64,000 bases of DNA. It comes from Brachionus plicatilis. Taxonomy: Eukaryota; Rotifera; Eurotatoria; Ploima; Brachionidae. A program made the translations under genes and the position numbers. Below, piece by piece: positions 11,601-25,442 of this stretch (within the stretch, counting starts at the first letter, position 1; every line of letters begins with the position of its first letter). The DNA lies in assembly GCA_010279815.1 (NCBI GenBank), contig QEOQ01000180.1, forward strand, positions 2,043,151 through 2,107,150, read 5' to 3'. Below the pieces are notes generated by a model. It ran no database searches. It was not told where the DNA came from and worked only from the letters and a program-made list of their open reading frames with translations.

Positions 11601-13814
11601 TCTCTCAGTCAACTCAAAATGCTGATTCCAGAGTGTAAACAGTATCGTATTTTAGTTTAAGTATAGATCTAATTATTGAATTTAGAATGAATTATTTTAT
11701 TTTTATAATGATATCTTAAAATGAGCTCAAACAATAAAATAAATTATCCATTATTGAACCAATTAAACATTTATCTGAAGGTTATGTACTGTTTTGGTAT
11801 CAAAACCCCCTTTCTATTACATAGATATTTTATAAAATCAAGCCTAGTGTTAAAACTTTATTCAAGTTGAGTCGAACCTGACCCCTAATACTCTTTTTTT
11901 GTCCAACAGATAGTACATAAATATTGTCTCTTGCTGGCAAAGTTATTATTCAGATAAATAAATAACATAAAAAAATTTGGCAAAAAATCAAGCCATAAAT
12001 TGTTAGCCACCTGGTTGGTTTATTAAAAACTAAATTAAAAATTAATAAATAAAATATTAATACTTACAAATCGGTTCGGATTTGATTGAATAATTGGATA
12101 AAACCTTTGGAAAAAAATGCTCAAAATTTAAATTGTGAAATTAAGATTTTTCATTTACCGGTGTCATTTCTTTTCCATCCATAACAGCAAACCAAGCTTT
12201 ATAATCTTCATAAGACAGAGCTTGGTATGTATGAACGCTGCTATAACTTTTATCTCGCAAGGAAATATCGAACACAAATCTTTTATCGCTTGAAGATTTT
12301 TGACAATTATTTACATAATAGACTTCAGCATGCTACCAAAAGAAGGTATTAATTTTAAAATTCAGCTTAATAACTAATTGCTTACAGCCTTGTTTGCTGA
12401 TTGATTGTATGGAATCACTTCAAGTTTTCTATTCTCCTTGTAGTATTTACAGTACTGTTTCACACGAGCCGAAGATCCAATTGTTTCTAAAGTAATAAAT
12501 AGATTAAAAACACATTTTACTTAAAAAACAATTTTATTTTTAGACAAACTTTTTTCTAAAAGATACAAGTAGCCTTGCTTGGACACAACTTGGTCTGAAG
12601 AAGAGCCTTGATCGTGATAATTGATGTAATAGTCCGGATTTTTGAGAATGTTTGACACAAATTCCTGCGATTTTTGTTTTAAATAGTCAAAGTTGTCCGA
12701 CAGGGCCTGTATGCCACTTTGGGACTTTTTAAAACGTTCGTCGCTATCGACGTATTTTTCGTATCCTTCGTGGTAAAATGTCTTCCAGTTTTGAACATAC
12801 GCAAAAATCTAAAATGAATTTTTTTTTCAAAAATCTGCCACCTTTTAAAGAATAAGCTATTCCAGGCCAAAATGCTCCTAAGCAAATATCGTTTCCTATT
12901 AAATCTAGCTTATTTAAAACCAGGAGAATAAATGCTGAGCAGTATCCTTGATCGGATCATGTTCATAATTGAATGTTAGACTACAAGGAATAAAAATACT
13001 TACTGTCTGAGCAAAAAATAGAAACCATTTGTCCTCGAATTCTTGAATGCATAAAACGTAGTCTAAACATTTGGAATAAAAAGTTAAATTTTCTTGCCAA
13101 ACGATGCGATCGTTCTAAAATTAAAATTTATTTAATAAAATTAAGATTTTTTTTGAATAAAATTCTAATAAAATAATTTTTTACTTCTTTTGAATCGGTA
13201 GAGTGTTCTTCGTTTGTTCTTTCTTTTTTCAAATTTTGCGATGATTGCAAATATTTTTCCAAAGCTGTCACATATTTGATGTTCTGTCGTTCATATTCTT
13301 TTTTTTTCTCCTTTTTTTTTTTAAAAAAAGTTTAATATATTATTTAAAAATAAAAATGCAAAAGCAAAAAAAACCTTAAATTGATCGATTTTAATCTTCC
13401 GAAAATCATCAATTTGTTTTATTAATTTTTGTCCGGTGTTTATCATTTTGTTGCTGAATTCTTTTATCTCGTGAAAAAGACTGTAGGTGCACTCGAATGA
13501 TTCAAAAAGATCGCTTTCCTCTTCGGACATTTCGCCAACAAAGCCGAGCTGAAAGTCCTTGAGCGAAATGGCCAACGAGTCCTGAGCGTTTTGTAATTCT
13601 AAAGAAAAAGTTGTATTATTTTTTTTAATTGACTTGACTTGACTTTACCATTGCATGCATTTAGGACATCTTCGAATTTTTTGAGTAAATTTTTTATATT
13701 TTTGTTTGTGTCAACGATGTGTTTTTCGTGTCTTTTTAGTTTTTCACGAAAATCCGGACTGTCAAGAATGGCTTCTTTGTACTCCAAATGATCCAATTTT
13801 AAAATAAGAACCAT
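8639..13814 (-). CDS. ARHGAP26: GRAF-type Rho GTPase-activating protein (BAR-PH-RhoGAP-SH3)
   Basis: There are sixteen exons in transcript order: 13649-13814, 13375-13598, 13185-13310, 13004-13114, 12550-12808, 12386-12486, 12159-12332, 12068-12104, 10638-10700, 10025-10589, 9808-9952, 9536-9758, about 9095-9472, 8932-9037, 8785-8864 and 8639-8733. They give about 950 residues. The BAR region starts with AILDSPDFREKLKRHEKHI. The PH region follows GYLYLLEK and ends YKAWFAVMDGKE. RhoGAP has EEGIYRKNG (catalytic Arg finger), TSALKHYLIHLKEPLM and TTSNLATCFGPTVFR. A Ser/Asn-rich linker precedes a C-terminal SH3 domain (RARTLYPCEADNPSELSFEA, SGWLEASYNGKHGLVPGNYV) at the very end. The family senses curved membranes and inactivates RhoA/Cdc42 in endocytosis. 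Domain order excludes oligophrenin, which lacks SH3; which paralogue (ARHGAP10/26/42) cannot be decided. RhoGAP carries a long Ser/Asn insertion. Intron 8 is 1.37 kb. Confidence 0.93.
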
Positions 13815-16800
13815 TTTACACTCCGTCAAAATTCATCAAAAAGTTCAACTTTGAATTACAATTTTTTCTATTCGATTCAAATTTTTAAGTTTTCCAAATG
13901 AAAAAAAAAACAAATGATATTTAATTTTAGCTAACCGATTGTAAGCAAGCTTTTTTTCTAAGATTAAAAAAAAATGTTTTAAATTAATTTTCCATTAGAA
14001 TACTTAGAGCTATATGCTTCCTGCTGAATATTCCTGTTGCCTAGAATAATAAAACTTGAGCAAAAAATCCATAAATCACTCGAGCTCAAGCGATTAAATT
14101 CTATTCAAGTCTTAAACATTGTTAACTCGCGTCAAAAGAACATTAAATCGATTTTAACTGCACCAAGTACTGAGACACTAAAATGCTCTCGGCACTGCAC
14201 TACTCACTCAGCTAGAAAGGCGACTTCAAATGTCTACTCAATTTACTCTATGATTAGCTGCATTTAAGGCAAAAATTAAAATTGCAAATTTTTGAAATTC
14301 GATTACTCGTTGAGAGAAATGTCATTTGATTAATAAAATGAAAATAATTTTTAAAAGCATTTTTAAATTTAATGGCCAATTTTGAGTCACTAGTCCCGCG
14401 AGATTTTACAATTATTTTTATTTGAACAAAAAAAAAATAAAATAAATGAAAATATTCCTCTACAGACTTGTTCAACTCTAAATAAAATATTTTATTTTCT
14501 AAACAAAACCAAATTGCTTTGTGTTGGTGATTCACATTTTTTTTTTAAATAAATCTTTTTCATAAATCTAAAATGTGAGTCTAATTTATGTCAAAACCCG
14601 AAAGCAGAGTACGTCACCCGTACAAAACTGCTCAAAAAAAACTACATTTTTTGTTTAAATTTTAAATTAGTTATATGTTCCGAATTAGGGTTCGATTGAA
14701 TTAGCAAAAAAATTGATTTAGAAAAGCCCAAATTTTAAAGTAGATTTAAGAGCTATATCAAATCGAAAAAAATTTTAGTTAATTACTAATAGAAAAAATA
14801 AAAAAGAAAAGGGCAATTAGACACGCACTAAGCTAGGCGCTCATTTGAAAATGACAATTGATTAAGACGCAAATTTTGCTCTAGCTGACGTGATTAATGA
14901 AAAATAATTCAATAACAAAGATTCCTTCGATTTGTCTACATCCCATTCAAAAAAATTTCCAAAAATTCGCTAAGGAATTTCATTTCTTCTATTAGTATTT
15001 TAATGATGCATAAAATCCGGCCGATCTCAACCATTTATTTAAGTAACTGGATTTTTGCATTTTATCTAGTTGAATTTATATCATTTTAAAATTAAAACTA
15101 AACTAATCTATCCTTATCTAGGCATTTGAGCAACAAGTCCTTTTCTTGTGTTCGATTTATGGCAATGTCTTAATTTAGAATTGATGCATTATAGAAAAAT
15201 AATAAACAAATTTTATTTACATTCAGAAGAATTCTATCAAAATTCCAATAAGATCAAAAAAAGCTAGAAATTTCGGAGATTTGTGTATCTTCACAAAAAC
15301 CTCTGCACCACAGCACTATTTAAAAATTTATCAAACCATTCTGTCCAAGTAATTTGTGTCTCAAAAATAAAATCACTAAATAAAAGCCAAACAGATGATA
15401 TGATAGTTGATTTACGCCAAAATCTTACATCTAAAAAATAATTATTTTTTTCTAATCAACAACAAAAAGATAAGAATTAAATTTATATCAAAAAAATAAA
15501 TACTAAAAACAAATTCTTAACCTCATTTAATGAATTCACACTTAAATTGATGAAAAATTTTAAAAATTGTTGCATGTTTGATTTAAAAAAAAATTTCATA
15601 AATTAATTCCAGACTTGTGTATTAGCTGAGTATTTTTAAATCTATTAAATAAGCATTAAAGAGATGATTGATTTACGAAATGACTTTTATTTAGAAAAAT
15701 GCATTTAAATGGATTTAAAATGCTTCTTTGATTAAAATTTTTGAAATCCATAACTATTTGTCATCTAATATTAAATTTGAGAACAGGTGATTTTAAATAT
15801 GAAGCCTAAATGAAGACTGGAAAAGAAGTTCGATTTCAACACAGCTCAAATTTCTTCATTTTTTTAAATAAAAAATCAAACTGGATTTATAGAGAAGAAT
15901 AGAAAAAAATCAATTTAAAAAAGTTAAATGTAAAATGTAACTAGTTTATTGAGGCACATGTTTGTTTTATGGAAAACAGTGGTGGCAAATAAAAACAAGA
16001 TATCTCACGATTTTTCGATCGGCAGGTTCATGACACAATTGCGCAAATGAAACCCAACTTATGCACCCGTTCTTATCCCACCCTTATCGTCAATTAATTT
16101 TAACATTTCTCAACATATTTTAACTAACTTGAAATGATAAAAGCTCGCCTATCTAAAGAAAGCAATTAAAAAAGAGCAAATTTTTCTGTAACAAAATAGC
16201 TTTTCATACTATCATAAATTTGGAACACAAATCTCACATACATTTAACAAATTCTGGCAAGCACACAAATCTTTGACGGAAGTTTGAAAATTTCTTGTCA
16301 GTCTCTTTAAATTAACGCCTCTTAGAAATAAAATAAAATTATAATCAATTTAAAAAAAAAAAACAATTCTAAATTTTTTTAAAATCAATCATTTTTGAAC
16401 CAAATAAAATTTTCCAAAGCGGAACAAAACTAAATGACTTAAGGCTGTGGAATTATTTTAAGCTGATTTCATCTGTAGTAAATTAATAATTGAAATAGAT
16501 TGCTTAGGGTGATGACTGTGGAGGTTCTAGAATAAAGCCTTTAAAAAATTCCCATTGTGACATGTCAATAAGTTTTTCTTACTTTTTTTTTCGTTGAGCT
16601 GAAAGCGGCAAATTTGACACATCATAAAAACGATACAAATTTTGAAAATCGATTATTTAAAAATCGATTGCAAAAAATGAAAATAGGTATTTACGATTAA
16701 TGAGATATTTTATGCGGTTTTAAAAAACAATATGCCAAAATTTAGCAGCACAAATCCGCCAGTGTCTTCTGATAAATATGTGATCATTAAAACGAAGGAG

Positions 16801-19800
16801 GAATTGAATGACTTGCAGCGATGAGCAAACAAAAAATATTAATAATTTATGAATGCAATAAAAATTTTATTTAAATGTAGACGTTTTTTATTTTTTTTTT
16901 AATACGAGAAAATATTATCTCTTCAATGCTCGCTAAGAATTTTTGCTCAAATTTCAAAAGTTAATTCTGTTACTTAAAATACCAATTGAATTAAAAAATA
17001 AAATCAAGTTATTAATTAAATATATTTGATATTTTCTCCAAACTTGTTAAATTAATTATCATAATTGCAATAAACGCGGTCTCAATATTAACAAAAATAA
17101 CAAAATAGTTGAAATAAATAAATATTTTGAAATATAAAAAATTTAACAACTTAAAATTTTTACCTTCCACCCATTTTAAACAAATTAGATTTTTTTCCTG
17201 AGGGATAAGACATATGTTATCTTAAGCAATCTGTCAAGCACCTGTATAAAAAATAACTTTTAAACTTAATTCAATTAAAGATAAATGATTTAAATTCAAA
17301 TCGTACTAATCAAAATATTTAATTGTACTTGGAACTCTAGTTAATTTTTGTTCCTAAAAAAATGTCAAATTTTTCATTCTATAATCAACAATTTTTGATT
17401 ATAGTTATTAAATTATTTTTCTTTTAAAACAAAAAACAAAGTTTTTCAGACTGTAATCATTTATTTTAAAAGTAAAAAAAATTTAAAAAAGAATCTTTTT
17501 TAAGAAAAATAAAAATAGTTCATTTTTACACTTTTAAAATTGTATCAATTTGTCAAATTTTTTTGAATTTTTAAAACCTTCATTTTTTTTCACTTTAGCC
17601 GTATATGCGCGTTCTTAAAAGGTTTTAATTAAATTAGAATTTATTTCTTAATTTCCTGAATAAAGTTAAGAAAAAAGCGCCATAAGTTAAGATTATAGTC
17701 AAGATTTTTGTTATAATCGAAGCAAAATAAAAAAGTCCTTAAGCTCTAACTTGCTTTCATCAGTCATTTTTAACACGAAATGTAGAATCGAGTTTTAATT
17801 ATAGTTCAAAATTATAGAACTTGATTAGAAATTTTAATTAAAACTTACACAATTGTGAATTATTTGATTACTTTATTTTCTAGTTGAAATATTTGAATTC
17901 CAAATGTTTTATTTAAACTCGATTAAATCTAGATATCAGAAAATTTGTGGATTTGATCCTTGCTGAGCTAGATTAGTTTGTTCATTTTATAAAAAAAATT
18001 CAATTTATACATTCAAGCATTTTTGTCAAATTAAGATTTCAAATCTGAAAAAATATTCATTTAGCTTATAAAGTTAACTTATGTGACAAATTCAGTAGCT
18101 CGTTATGACTCAAACTAATTTAATGCACCAGATTCACTGAAAATGGCATGAGCATTTTTAAATCTTTTTTATTAAATTATAAATGATTTAGAGAGCTTTT
18201 TAACTCAAACACATCATTTGTCCTAAAAAGTATTTGATTTAGATATAGCTCGAGATCTGTAGGCCAGAAATATTTTTCTCCGTTCTATAATTATTAGCAA
18301 AATCTCATAAATCTTTCAAAATATTCTTTAGATCTAATTAAACAAACACATGAAAATCTAATCTAAAATCCAATTAAAAGTTTAAAATTTTTGGATATGA
18401 ATCTAAAAGGATTATAGAGAAATCCTTTGATTTCATTCTTGAAATGAAACTTTAAAAAATTAAGCTTCACTAAGTAAAATTTCTATAAAATCCCATTAAT
18501 TTTTTAGCATAAACTTTTGAAAAAATATCAATTTAATTTACTTTTTACGACGATCATCGACAAGTAAGTAAAGACATATATATATGTAATATAGATTTGA
18601 ATTTTTTCAATATTTCACCATAAAGTTTAATTGATATTTAATTTTTGGAAAATTATTAATTGAATTTAAATGATGTCATTGTAAATGAATAAAGCTTTTT
18701 GAAAGACTTGAACTTAATAGAAAGCCTCAAGATTTCATTAAAAATTTAACAAGCTTTTATAAATATTTTTAATAAATAGGAAGCTAAATATTGAATCCAC
18801 TGACTCAATATTTTCAATTAAAAATATTAATTAATTATTGAAAATAATTAAATTCATTTTTGTTGTGAGGAAAAAAATTCAAATCAAATTTACTTATTTA
18901 TAGATTAATTAATAAACCTTTTTTTAATATAATAAAACAGACATATGTTAAAATTTTATTTTTGAAATTTTTAAAATACGTTTCTTTATAAGTGCACCGA
19001 ATCATTAAAAATGCCATAAGCCCAAATATGAATTTTCAGGAAACAATACTGCCTATTGCAAAATTTTTTTGTCTAAAATTTGTTTCATTTGCTTAATTTT
19101 AAATCAATCAAAAACATATGCGTACAAAATAAGACACTTTATACAAAATGTATCACTAATTTTATGATCATAAATCTAAATAAAACCGTGATAGTCTTTG
19201 ATAATAAAATTAATCTTTCAAATTTTAATCAACACTTGCGTCATTAGTCTAAAATTTGAAGTTTTTAAAGCCATTAGTGGTAAAAAATCAAAAAAAAAAA
19301 CTATGGCTTCCAACCATTTGTTTTAACTTCGAATGAGGGCTTTTATTAACCTTTAATTATGAACTTATTTGAAAAGACTGCCATTTTAAATATTTGGACG
19401 GATCAGATTGCAATAATTGCTCGTGACCATGGAACAAAATTGCTTGTATCATTATGAACATAAAAATTGGCATTTTGAAAAAATAATATACTAAATAGGC
19501 CATTGATTTATCGCAAGCAAAATACATAAATTTTGATAAATAATTTTAAAAAATAAACTTTTGTTCTCTAATATAATATATACACTCATTGTTATCTATT
19601 TTTAACTTTTATAGCTAATTTAATCTCAAATGAAGAATTGGTTTTTTTCTAAAGCAATTATCACTTTTAATGGTTTATATTTTATTTGAAAATAATGAGC
19701 GATTCAAATGTAATTTCGAATTTCTGAATTTGCTCTAGATATAAATGATTTTTCATCAACCTCTATTTGGCTATATAGAATCATTTGAAACCTGGAAAAT

Positions 19801-22350
19801 TTTCATTTTAAAGTTTCTGGATTTGATGATATTATATATCTTTCTTAATCCAGATGTGACAAAAATTTAAAAACTGAATTTTGTATATTTATTTATCAAA
19901 TTTCTCTCGGTTAAAATTAATGAACGAAGTATAGAATTCTTTTTTTAAAAAATAATGATTTTTTCAGATGTTCACATATTAACTCTCAAAATTCTTTACA
20001 AAAAAACCTTAATTCTTATTTACTTTTTAATTTAAAATTATTTTTTGTGATCTAACAAAATGTAAAAAAAAATCACTTAAGATATAATCTCATGAAAAAA
20101 ACAAAGTTTAAAATTAAAAAATAATTTACAAAAACAAATCTAAATATTAATCAAAAAAGACCTCTTTAAAGATACTTAAAGCATTATTAATTTAAAAGCA
20201 TTAAAGAAACTATAAAAAATTACTATTGAAAAATTGATCTAGTTTTTTAGCCATGAATTCTTAGTTTAAAGTTAAACAATTTGTAACTGAATAAATTTAT
20301 AGAATATTAACTTTAAATTCCTCGGTTAAATAAAAAAGTCTACAGAATAAAAAAAGCAATTTTCGGTTCTAAAAATTAAAAACTTTAGGAGACTGTTTTT
20401 TTTAAATTTCAATACTCATATTTCTAAATTGCACTAATTTCATAATTTTATTTGCCTATCAAAATTAAAATTGCTAATTTTTTCAAATCATTTGTTACTC
20501 TTATAAATTTTTTACCGATCAGTCTGTTTTATTTCATAAGCACTTTGAAAAAAAATTTATTTTTGGTATCATTAAAACTTTCATTATAAAATTTAAGTAA
20601 ATTTTCATCATTTAAAAAATGAATTCTAGTAATTATGAACTTATTCTTTAAAATATCCTGATGTTTCAAATGATATCTAGTTACAAATAAATGATTCAAA
20701 TTCTTAGCTCGAGTGAATTTTAAGAATAAACTAAAATATTTAGAAATTCAATCAGTTAAAATAATACATCGTAATAAAATTATCAATATAAATAGTTTAA
20801 TCTATTCTTTTGGTTAAGTATTAACCAAAAATTAATTTTGTCTAGTGACTCCTTCAATTAAGTTTTTAATTATAAATTAAATTTCAAATTTTATCAAACG
20901 CGGTTTCTTTTTTTAATAGTATTCCGCAAATTAAAAAAAAAAAAACTTATTTTTTTTAAATTACGTTCTGAAAAAAAGTTGAACTTTAATTTAGCACTCA
21001 ACATTTTAGAACGTGACAAAATCTTTTTTATCTGCAAAGTTGAGAATACTTTTAAATTAAAACTTATTAATGAAAAACAAAAAAGGGCAAACACGGAGAA
21101 CGGTTTGTAAAATATTTATTATTTAAAAAAAAAATGTTGGCTTTGAAAAAAAGCGGAGTATACTGGCAATAGGTAAATGATATTTGTTGACAATACAATT
21201 GACATGCATTTAAAGTTCTTTAGCCAACAAACTAAAATCTCTAAATAGTTTTAAATGGAATTAGAAAATATTCAACAAATATTTAAAGCCATTTTAATTA
21301 AATCGACTAGACGTTTCTTTTTTAAATATAAAAAGTCATTTGAGAAAAACCAACATTTAAATCTGATTTAAACTTTGATTCTTTTTTATTTACAATTTAA
21401 TTCGACTAATTGATTTCAAACCGAGATTTTTGATTGTTTATTTAATCATGTGTTTAGAAATAAAAGTTTAGCATTCTGTAATTTAAAAATTACAGAAAGC
21501 TCAGCTTGGTTTTTTACTTAAACTGATAAATCAAGGGGTTTGAGGTTTCTTTCAACTTAATCGTTCCTATTCAGAAAGTTTTTTTTTTAAAAAAGATGCA
21601 TTTTTTTCAAAAATGTAACAATCTGTCGCATTTGTGAACCAAAAAGAATATGTTTGCAATTCTGCAATTCTCTGCAAAATAATTGAATATTGATGATGTA
21701 GTACAGAAATACAAGTGGAAAACAAAAAAATAATTAATTTCTATACAAATCAGACCGAAGTAAAAATTGATTCTGTGAAAGCGTCCTTTAATTTCAGATG
21801 CATTTAAATTTTATTAAAAAAATAATTTTAATCAATCTTTTAAAATTTTTAAAAGATTTGAATTGTCCATAAAATTTTGTTTTTTTATTTAAAATTTCAT
21901 ATTTTAATATTTTGTTTTTTTTTTCATCATCATGAAGTGTTTTTTGAAATAAATGATTAATTAAAAAAAATTAAGCTTGTTTGACACTGTTTTGTTGTAC
22001 TGTACTTTAAAAAACAGTGTTTTTAAAACAAATCAAAATTATCAATAAGGAAGTTATGTGTAGTTTTTAATTATTTTTTCCTGACATCAGTCCAGAAAAA
22101 AAGATTCGTAACTCGAATATAAAATCATTTACAATTTTTTAAAAATATATTAAAATTTTTTAAAACAAATGAAAATTTTCAAATATTACTTACAGATCTC
22201 TTAACCTTAATCTAGAAAAAAAAATTCAAAAATATAGCTTTTTCAAGAAAAATTATTTTTTTTTAAATATTTGGCATTTTCTATTAAAAAAAAATTTTTG
22301 CCAATTTTCTTACTCTTAAGGAAATTTTTTTCGCTGATATGATTTGATCG
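13815..22350. other. Gene desert, AT-rich
   Basis: About 8.5 kb upstream of the GRAF gene with no exon I can support. ORFs at 14037-14267 and 14254-14535 lack ATG starts or any recognisable family. A 30-codon ATG ORF at 16731-16823 has coding-like wording but no partner exons. The remainder is A/T-rich with many short homopolymers. It may include the GRAF promoter near 13.8-14.0 kb and distal regulatory DNA, but nothing specific can be named. Confidence 0.5.
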
Positions 22351-22361
22351 CAAATGTCGTC

Positions 22362-22600
22362 ATCCGTCTTTGATTTGGCCGGCCATTTTCGCGGTCCTAA
22401 TTTTTGGCCGCCGGTATGGCCGCCAAAGTGGCCGTCCGTCTATGTTTTGGCCGGCCAACTCAGCGGTCCAAAATTTTGGGCCGCCGGCCTGACCGCCAAA
22501 GTTGCCGTCTTCCTTTATAACCGTCCGTTTAGGCGGTCTTGTTCGCAGTTTAAAAAATTTTTGGCCGCATCAATGGCCCTTTGTACGTTTCCCAACACTA
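22362..22600. repeat. G+C-rich diverged tandem repeat in the gene desert
   Basis: An abrupt G+C-rich island. Two units of roughly 75 bp follow each other (about 22365-22440 and 22441-22512). Each contains TTTTGGCCGGCC or a close variant, a GCGGTCC/GCGGTCCT word, TTTTGGGCCGCCGG or similar, and GACCGCCAAAGTTGCCGTC or similar. A degraded third unit (ACCGTCCG...GGCGGTC...TTGGCCGC) follows. An 85-codon ORF crosses it, but the repeat explains the reading frame. Its nature (satellite, transposon fragment or regulatory array) is unknown. Confidence 0.75.
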
Positions 22601-22619
22601 ATAATTTCTGAATTTTAAC

Positions 22620-23395
22620 TTATTGTGACTAAAAATATCTTATTAACAAAGTAATCAGTTATTGAGAATTTTATTGTATTTTATCCATTAGAACGTGTCA
22701 TTTGATATCCTTTAAAAACAAAACCAGTCAAAATTTTGAAAATATAACACTTGGATAATAATTTCAAAATATCAAAATCGATAAGTCATTTCTGGCTAGC
22801 TTAATTTCAGTAAACTTGAGTAAATTATTTTTACAAATCAAAAGTAAGAAAATTATATATCTTATGAATTAAAAGAGATAAATTTGGAAGAATGGAATAA
22901 ATAATCAAAATTTAATAATCAAATTTAATAATTTTAATTCAATAATTTTAACTTTACTTAAAGAACCTTCATAAGAAGTTAAGAAAACTAATAAACAGTA
23001 CTGCTACGGTAAATTTCTTTTTGGTAATTTTACTGATTTTACCATGAAAATTAAAAGGTACAAAATTTGTTGAGTTATTTTTAATTTTGACAAAATTTTT
23101 TATAAGTAGCTATAAAGAATAAAGTTTATTTACGTTAATTAGTCGTTTTTTTATCGTAAAAAAAGTAAAAAAATGTAATTTTCAATTTTATTTAAAATAT
23201 TTTATTAATTATTTGTTTTATGAAAATTGCTTTTTTTTAACTGTTTAGCGTATTATACCATGCTAGACTAAATGTTCTTTTTGACGGCACTAATTTTTTC
23301 AAGTGATCTTTATTATAAAGCCTAAGATTTATAATAAATAATTTTATATTTAATTATTTAAAAAATGAAAAAATTTAAAAAATTTTCGAGGAAAA
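22620..23395. other. AT-rich spacer, nothing recognised
   Basis: No coding exon, repeat pair or RNA gene could be identified; only AT-rich sequence with short A and T runs. Confidence 0.45.
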
Positions 23396-23912
23396 AAGGT
23401 TAAGAATGAAGCCTAAGCTTTTAAAAATTTCTGATTTCACTTGCCAACTTAACAGTTTCTAGATTATTTATAATTTAAAAAATTAAATTAAATCCTTTAT
23501 ATTTCTTCTTCTTGTTTCGAGAAACGTCATTCCTCATAATCAAAATTTTTACAGCCTGGAATCAACTTCCTAGATCTACGTTTTACTTTTTCTAAATTCT
23601 TCTAATTATCTTTCAACTATGGATCACAAAAAATAATTATTTATTCAATAAGTCTTATCATTGAGAAATAAAGTAAATTAAGAACATTTGTGTCCAAAAA
23701 TTTTAAGTTTTTTCCAATTATTCACAAAATCATTTTAGTCCTGGCAGGAGAATAGCTAACATGTACGCCCAAATCATTTTGAAAAAACTCACCAAATCTT
23801 TTTTCCAATTTTTGTTTTGTTTAATGATTCTGAAGATTTTTATTTCCAATATATCCATAATTTTACACTCCATTAAGTTTAAATCGGTCGTCCAGCCTGG
23901 TACAGTATAAAT
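23396..23912. mobile_element. Decayed LINE 3' fragment
   Basis: On the minus strand about 23430-23490 matches the LINE tail wording seen at 3130-3190 (an II(N)..ETVKLA..IRN block). On the plus strand about 23515-23580 reads RETSFLIIKIFTAWNQLPRS, the usual WN.LP tail motif of LINE reverse transcriptases. Near 23885 a TCGTCCAGCCTGGTACAGTA block resembles TCGTCCAGCTTGAAACAGTA at 3899 next to the other LINE relic, suggesting a shared element end. All frames are broken. Confidence 0.55.
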
Positions 23913-24220
23913 ATCACGTTGTAAACTAAGTTTTCATTTAAATGATTTTCATATCATCATCATAGACTTTTGTTTCATTACTTAACACTAGAAGAGCCAA
24001 GCATTTTTTTGTTTTTTATCCAAAATATTTTAATTTTACAGAATAATAACTTTAAAAAAGAAGGATTAAATCAACAAAGTTAAAAAAAAATTCATTTATT
24101 TGTAAAAAATATATTCAAAAGATATGAGGTTGATATTGACTTTTCTTCTCACCATTACAAAGACTTCATTGTCAATGACCGCTTTAAAGTATAAATAAAT
24201 GAATATAATCATTTATTTAG

Positions 24221-25174
24221 TACATTAGGGATTATTCTTTATTTTTTTATTCTCCACACCAATCCTTGTTTATTTTTCAAAAATATTAATTTTAACTACT
24301 GTGCTTTTATAAAAGGTGCATAACGGATTAAATTACGAAATTTTATATTATTTTTAGTTAGTTTACGTATTCTAACATGAAGGGTTAGGAAATGTAATTT
24401 TATCAAATATTACTTAAGATTACATTATAATACGTAACTTTTAGTAAAATCGTTCTAAAATGCTTACAGTCAAAAAAATGAGAAATTTGGTAAGAAAAAA
24501 GTAAAATTGGCCTGTTCCATTATTATGAGAAATTAAACATTCCTCATCATTTCTTATTTAATTTTATGTAAACTTACACAATTTTTGGTAAAATTTTGTA
24601 ATAAAAATATAAATCATCGAATAATTTAGAAATAAAAAAAAAGTAAAATTCAAACAGTATTAAAAATACTTACAATAAAAAAATTTTAAGTGAAAAATTT
24701 TGTCATTTTTAAATTATTTGACCGACCATCACCGTTTTTTACAACAATATCCATTACCTTTAAATAATTATTGATGAATAACATGAAATTAGTAGTAAAT
24801 AAAGATATAAATTTAAAAATGCGTTCATCTTAATTAAATTTATATTTTATTTTAGATTTTTTCGCAAAGAGTTTTCGCAGATGTGTATAGATCAAAAATA
24901 ATAAAAGGTTAAAAAAGCAAGTTTATTTAATTCGAGAATTTAAAATTATTTTTTTTTGTTAAAATTATAGGTAATTGATATTGTAGTAAAAAACAGTGGT
25001 AGTTGATCAAATAATGTAAAATTACGTAATTAAGCTCATTCTGCACCTTATATATAAATACTGTATTACACCAACGTGTTTCTTTTAAATTTCAAAATAT
25101 GAAATAAATATTTTTCAAAAATTAAAACAAGGGTTGGTGTTGCAAATTTAAAAAAAAAAGAATAATCGTTAATG
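24221..25174. mobile_element. Non-autonomous element with long terminal inverted repeats
   Basis: The left arm (about 24221-24360) and right arm (about 25010-25174) are inverted copies with moderate divergence. Shared words in order from the ends are ATTA..GATTATTCTT, CACCAA.CCTTGTTT, TTTTCAAAAATATT, AAGGTGCA and AAATTACG.AATTTTA. The interior of about 650 bp is AT-rich with no ORF. It looks like a MITE or an internally deleted DNA transposon; the superfamily is unknown. Confidence 0.65.
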
Positions 25175-25442
25175 CACAAAACAAGTGATTAAATTTAATT
25201 TATTTATTCTTTGTTTAATTTTTAAAAATCAAAAAGAAAAATCGAATAAAATAACCAAAATATTTTAAACTGTATTTGGTAAAAATTCAAGAAAATCTGT
25301 TCGATAATTCAATTTAAATTTTTTCTTAAAATTTCGACAAAATATAAAAAAGTGCATTTAAGATATTTAAATAACAGCCAAAAAAACTATCATATTATTT
25401 AATTTTATAAAATAAATTTTTTGAATTTTATCCTGCTTTTTT

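Noticed and set aside
14037..14535. Two ORFs of 76 and 93 codons
   Set aside because: The plus one starts only with TTG and both show no family likeness; probably chance frames.
16731..16823. 30-codon ATG ORF (begins MPKFSSTNPPVSSDKY)
   Set aside because: Coding-like wording, but isolated in the gene desert with no partner exon or recognisable family; not enough to call a gene.
22354..22611. 85-codon ORF as a small gene
   Set aside because: It lies on the G+C-rich tandem repeat, which by itself explains the open frame; no splice partners or family.
23990..24020. TTAACACTAGAAG as a piggyBac-type terminus
   Set aside because: It resembles the TTAA-CCCTAGAA form, but no matching inverted end was found within several kb.
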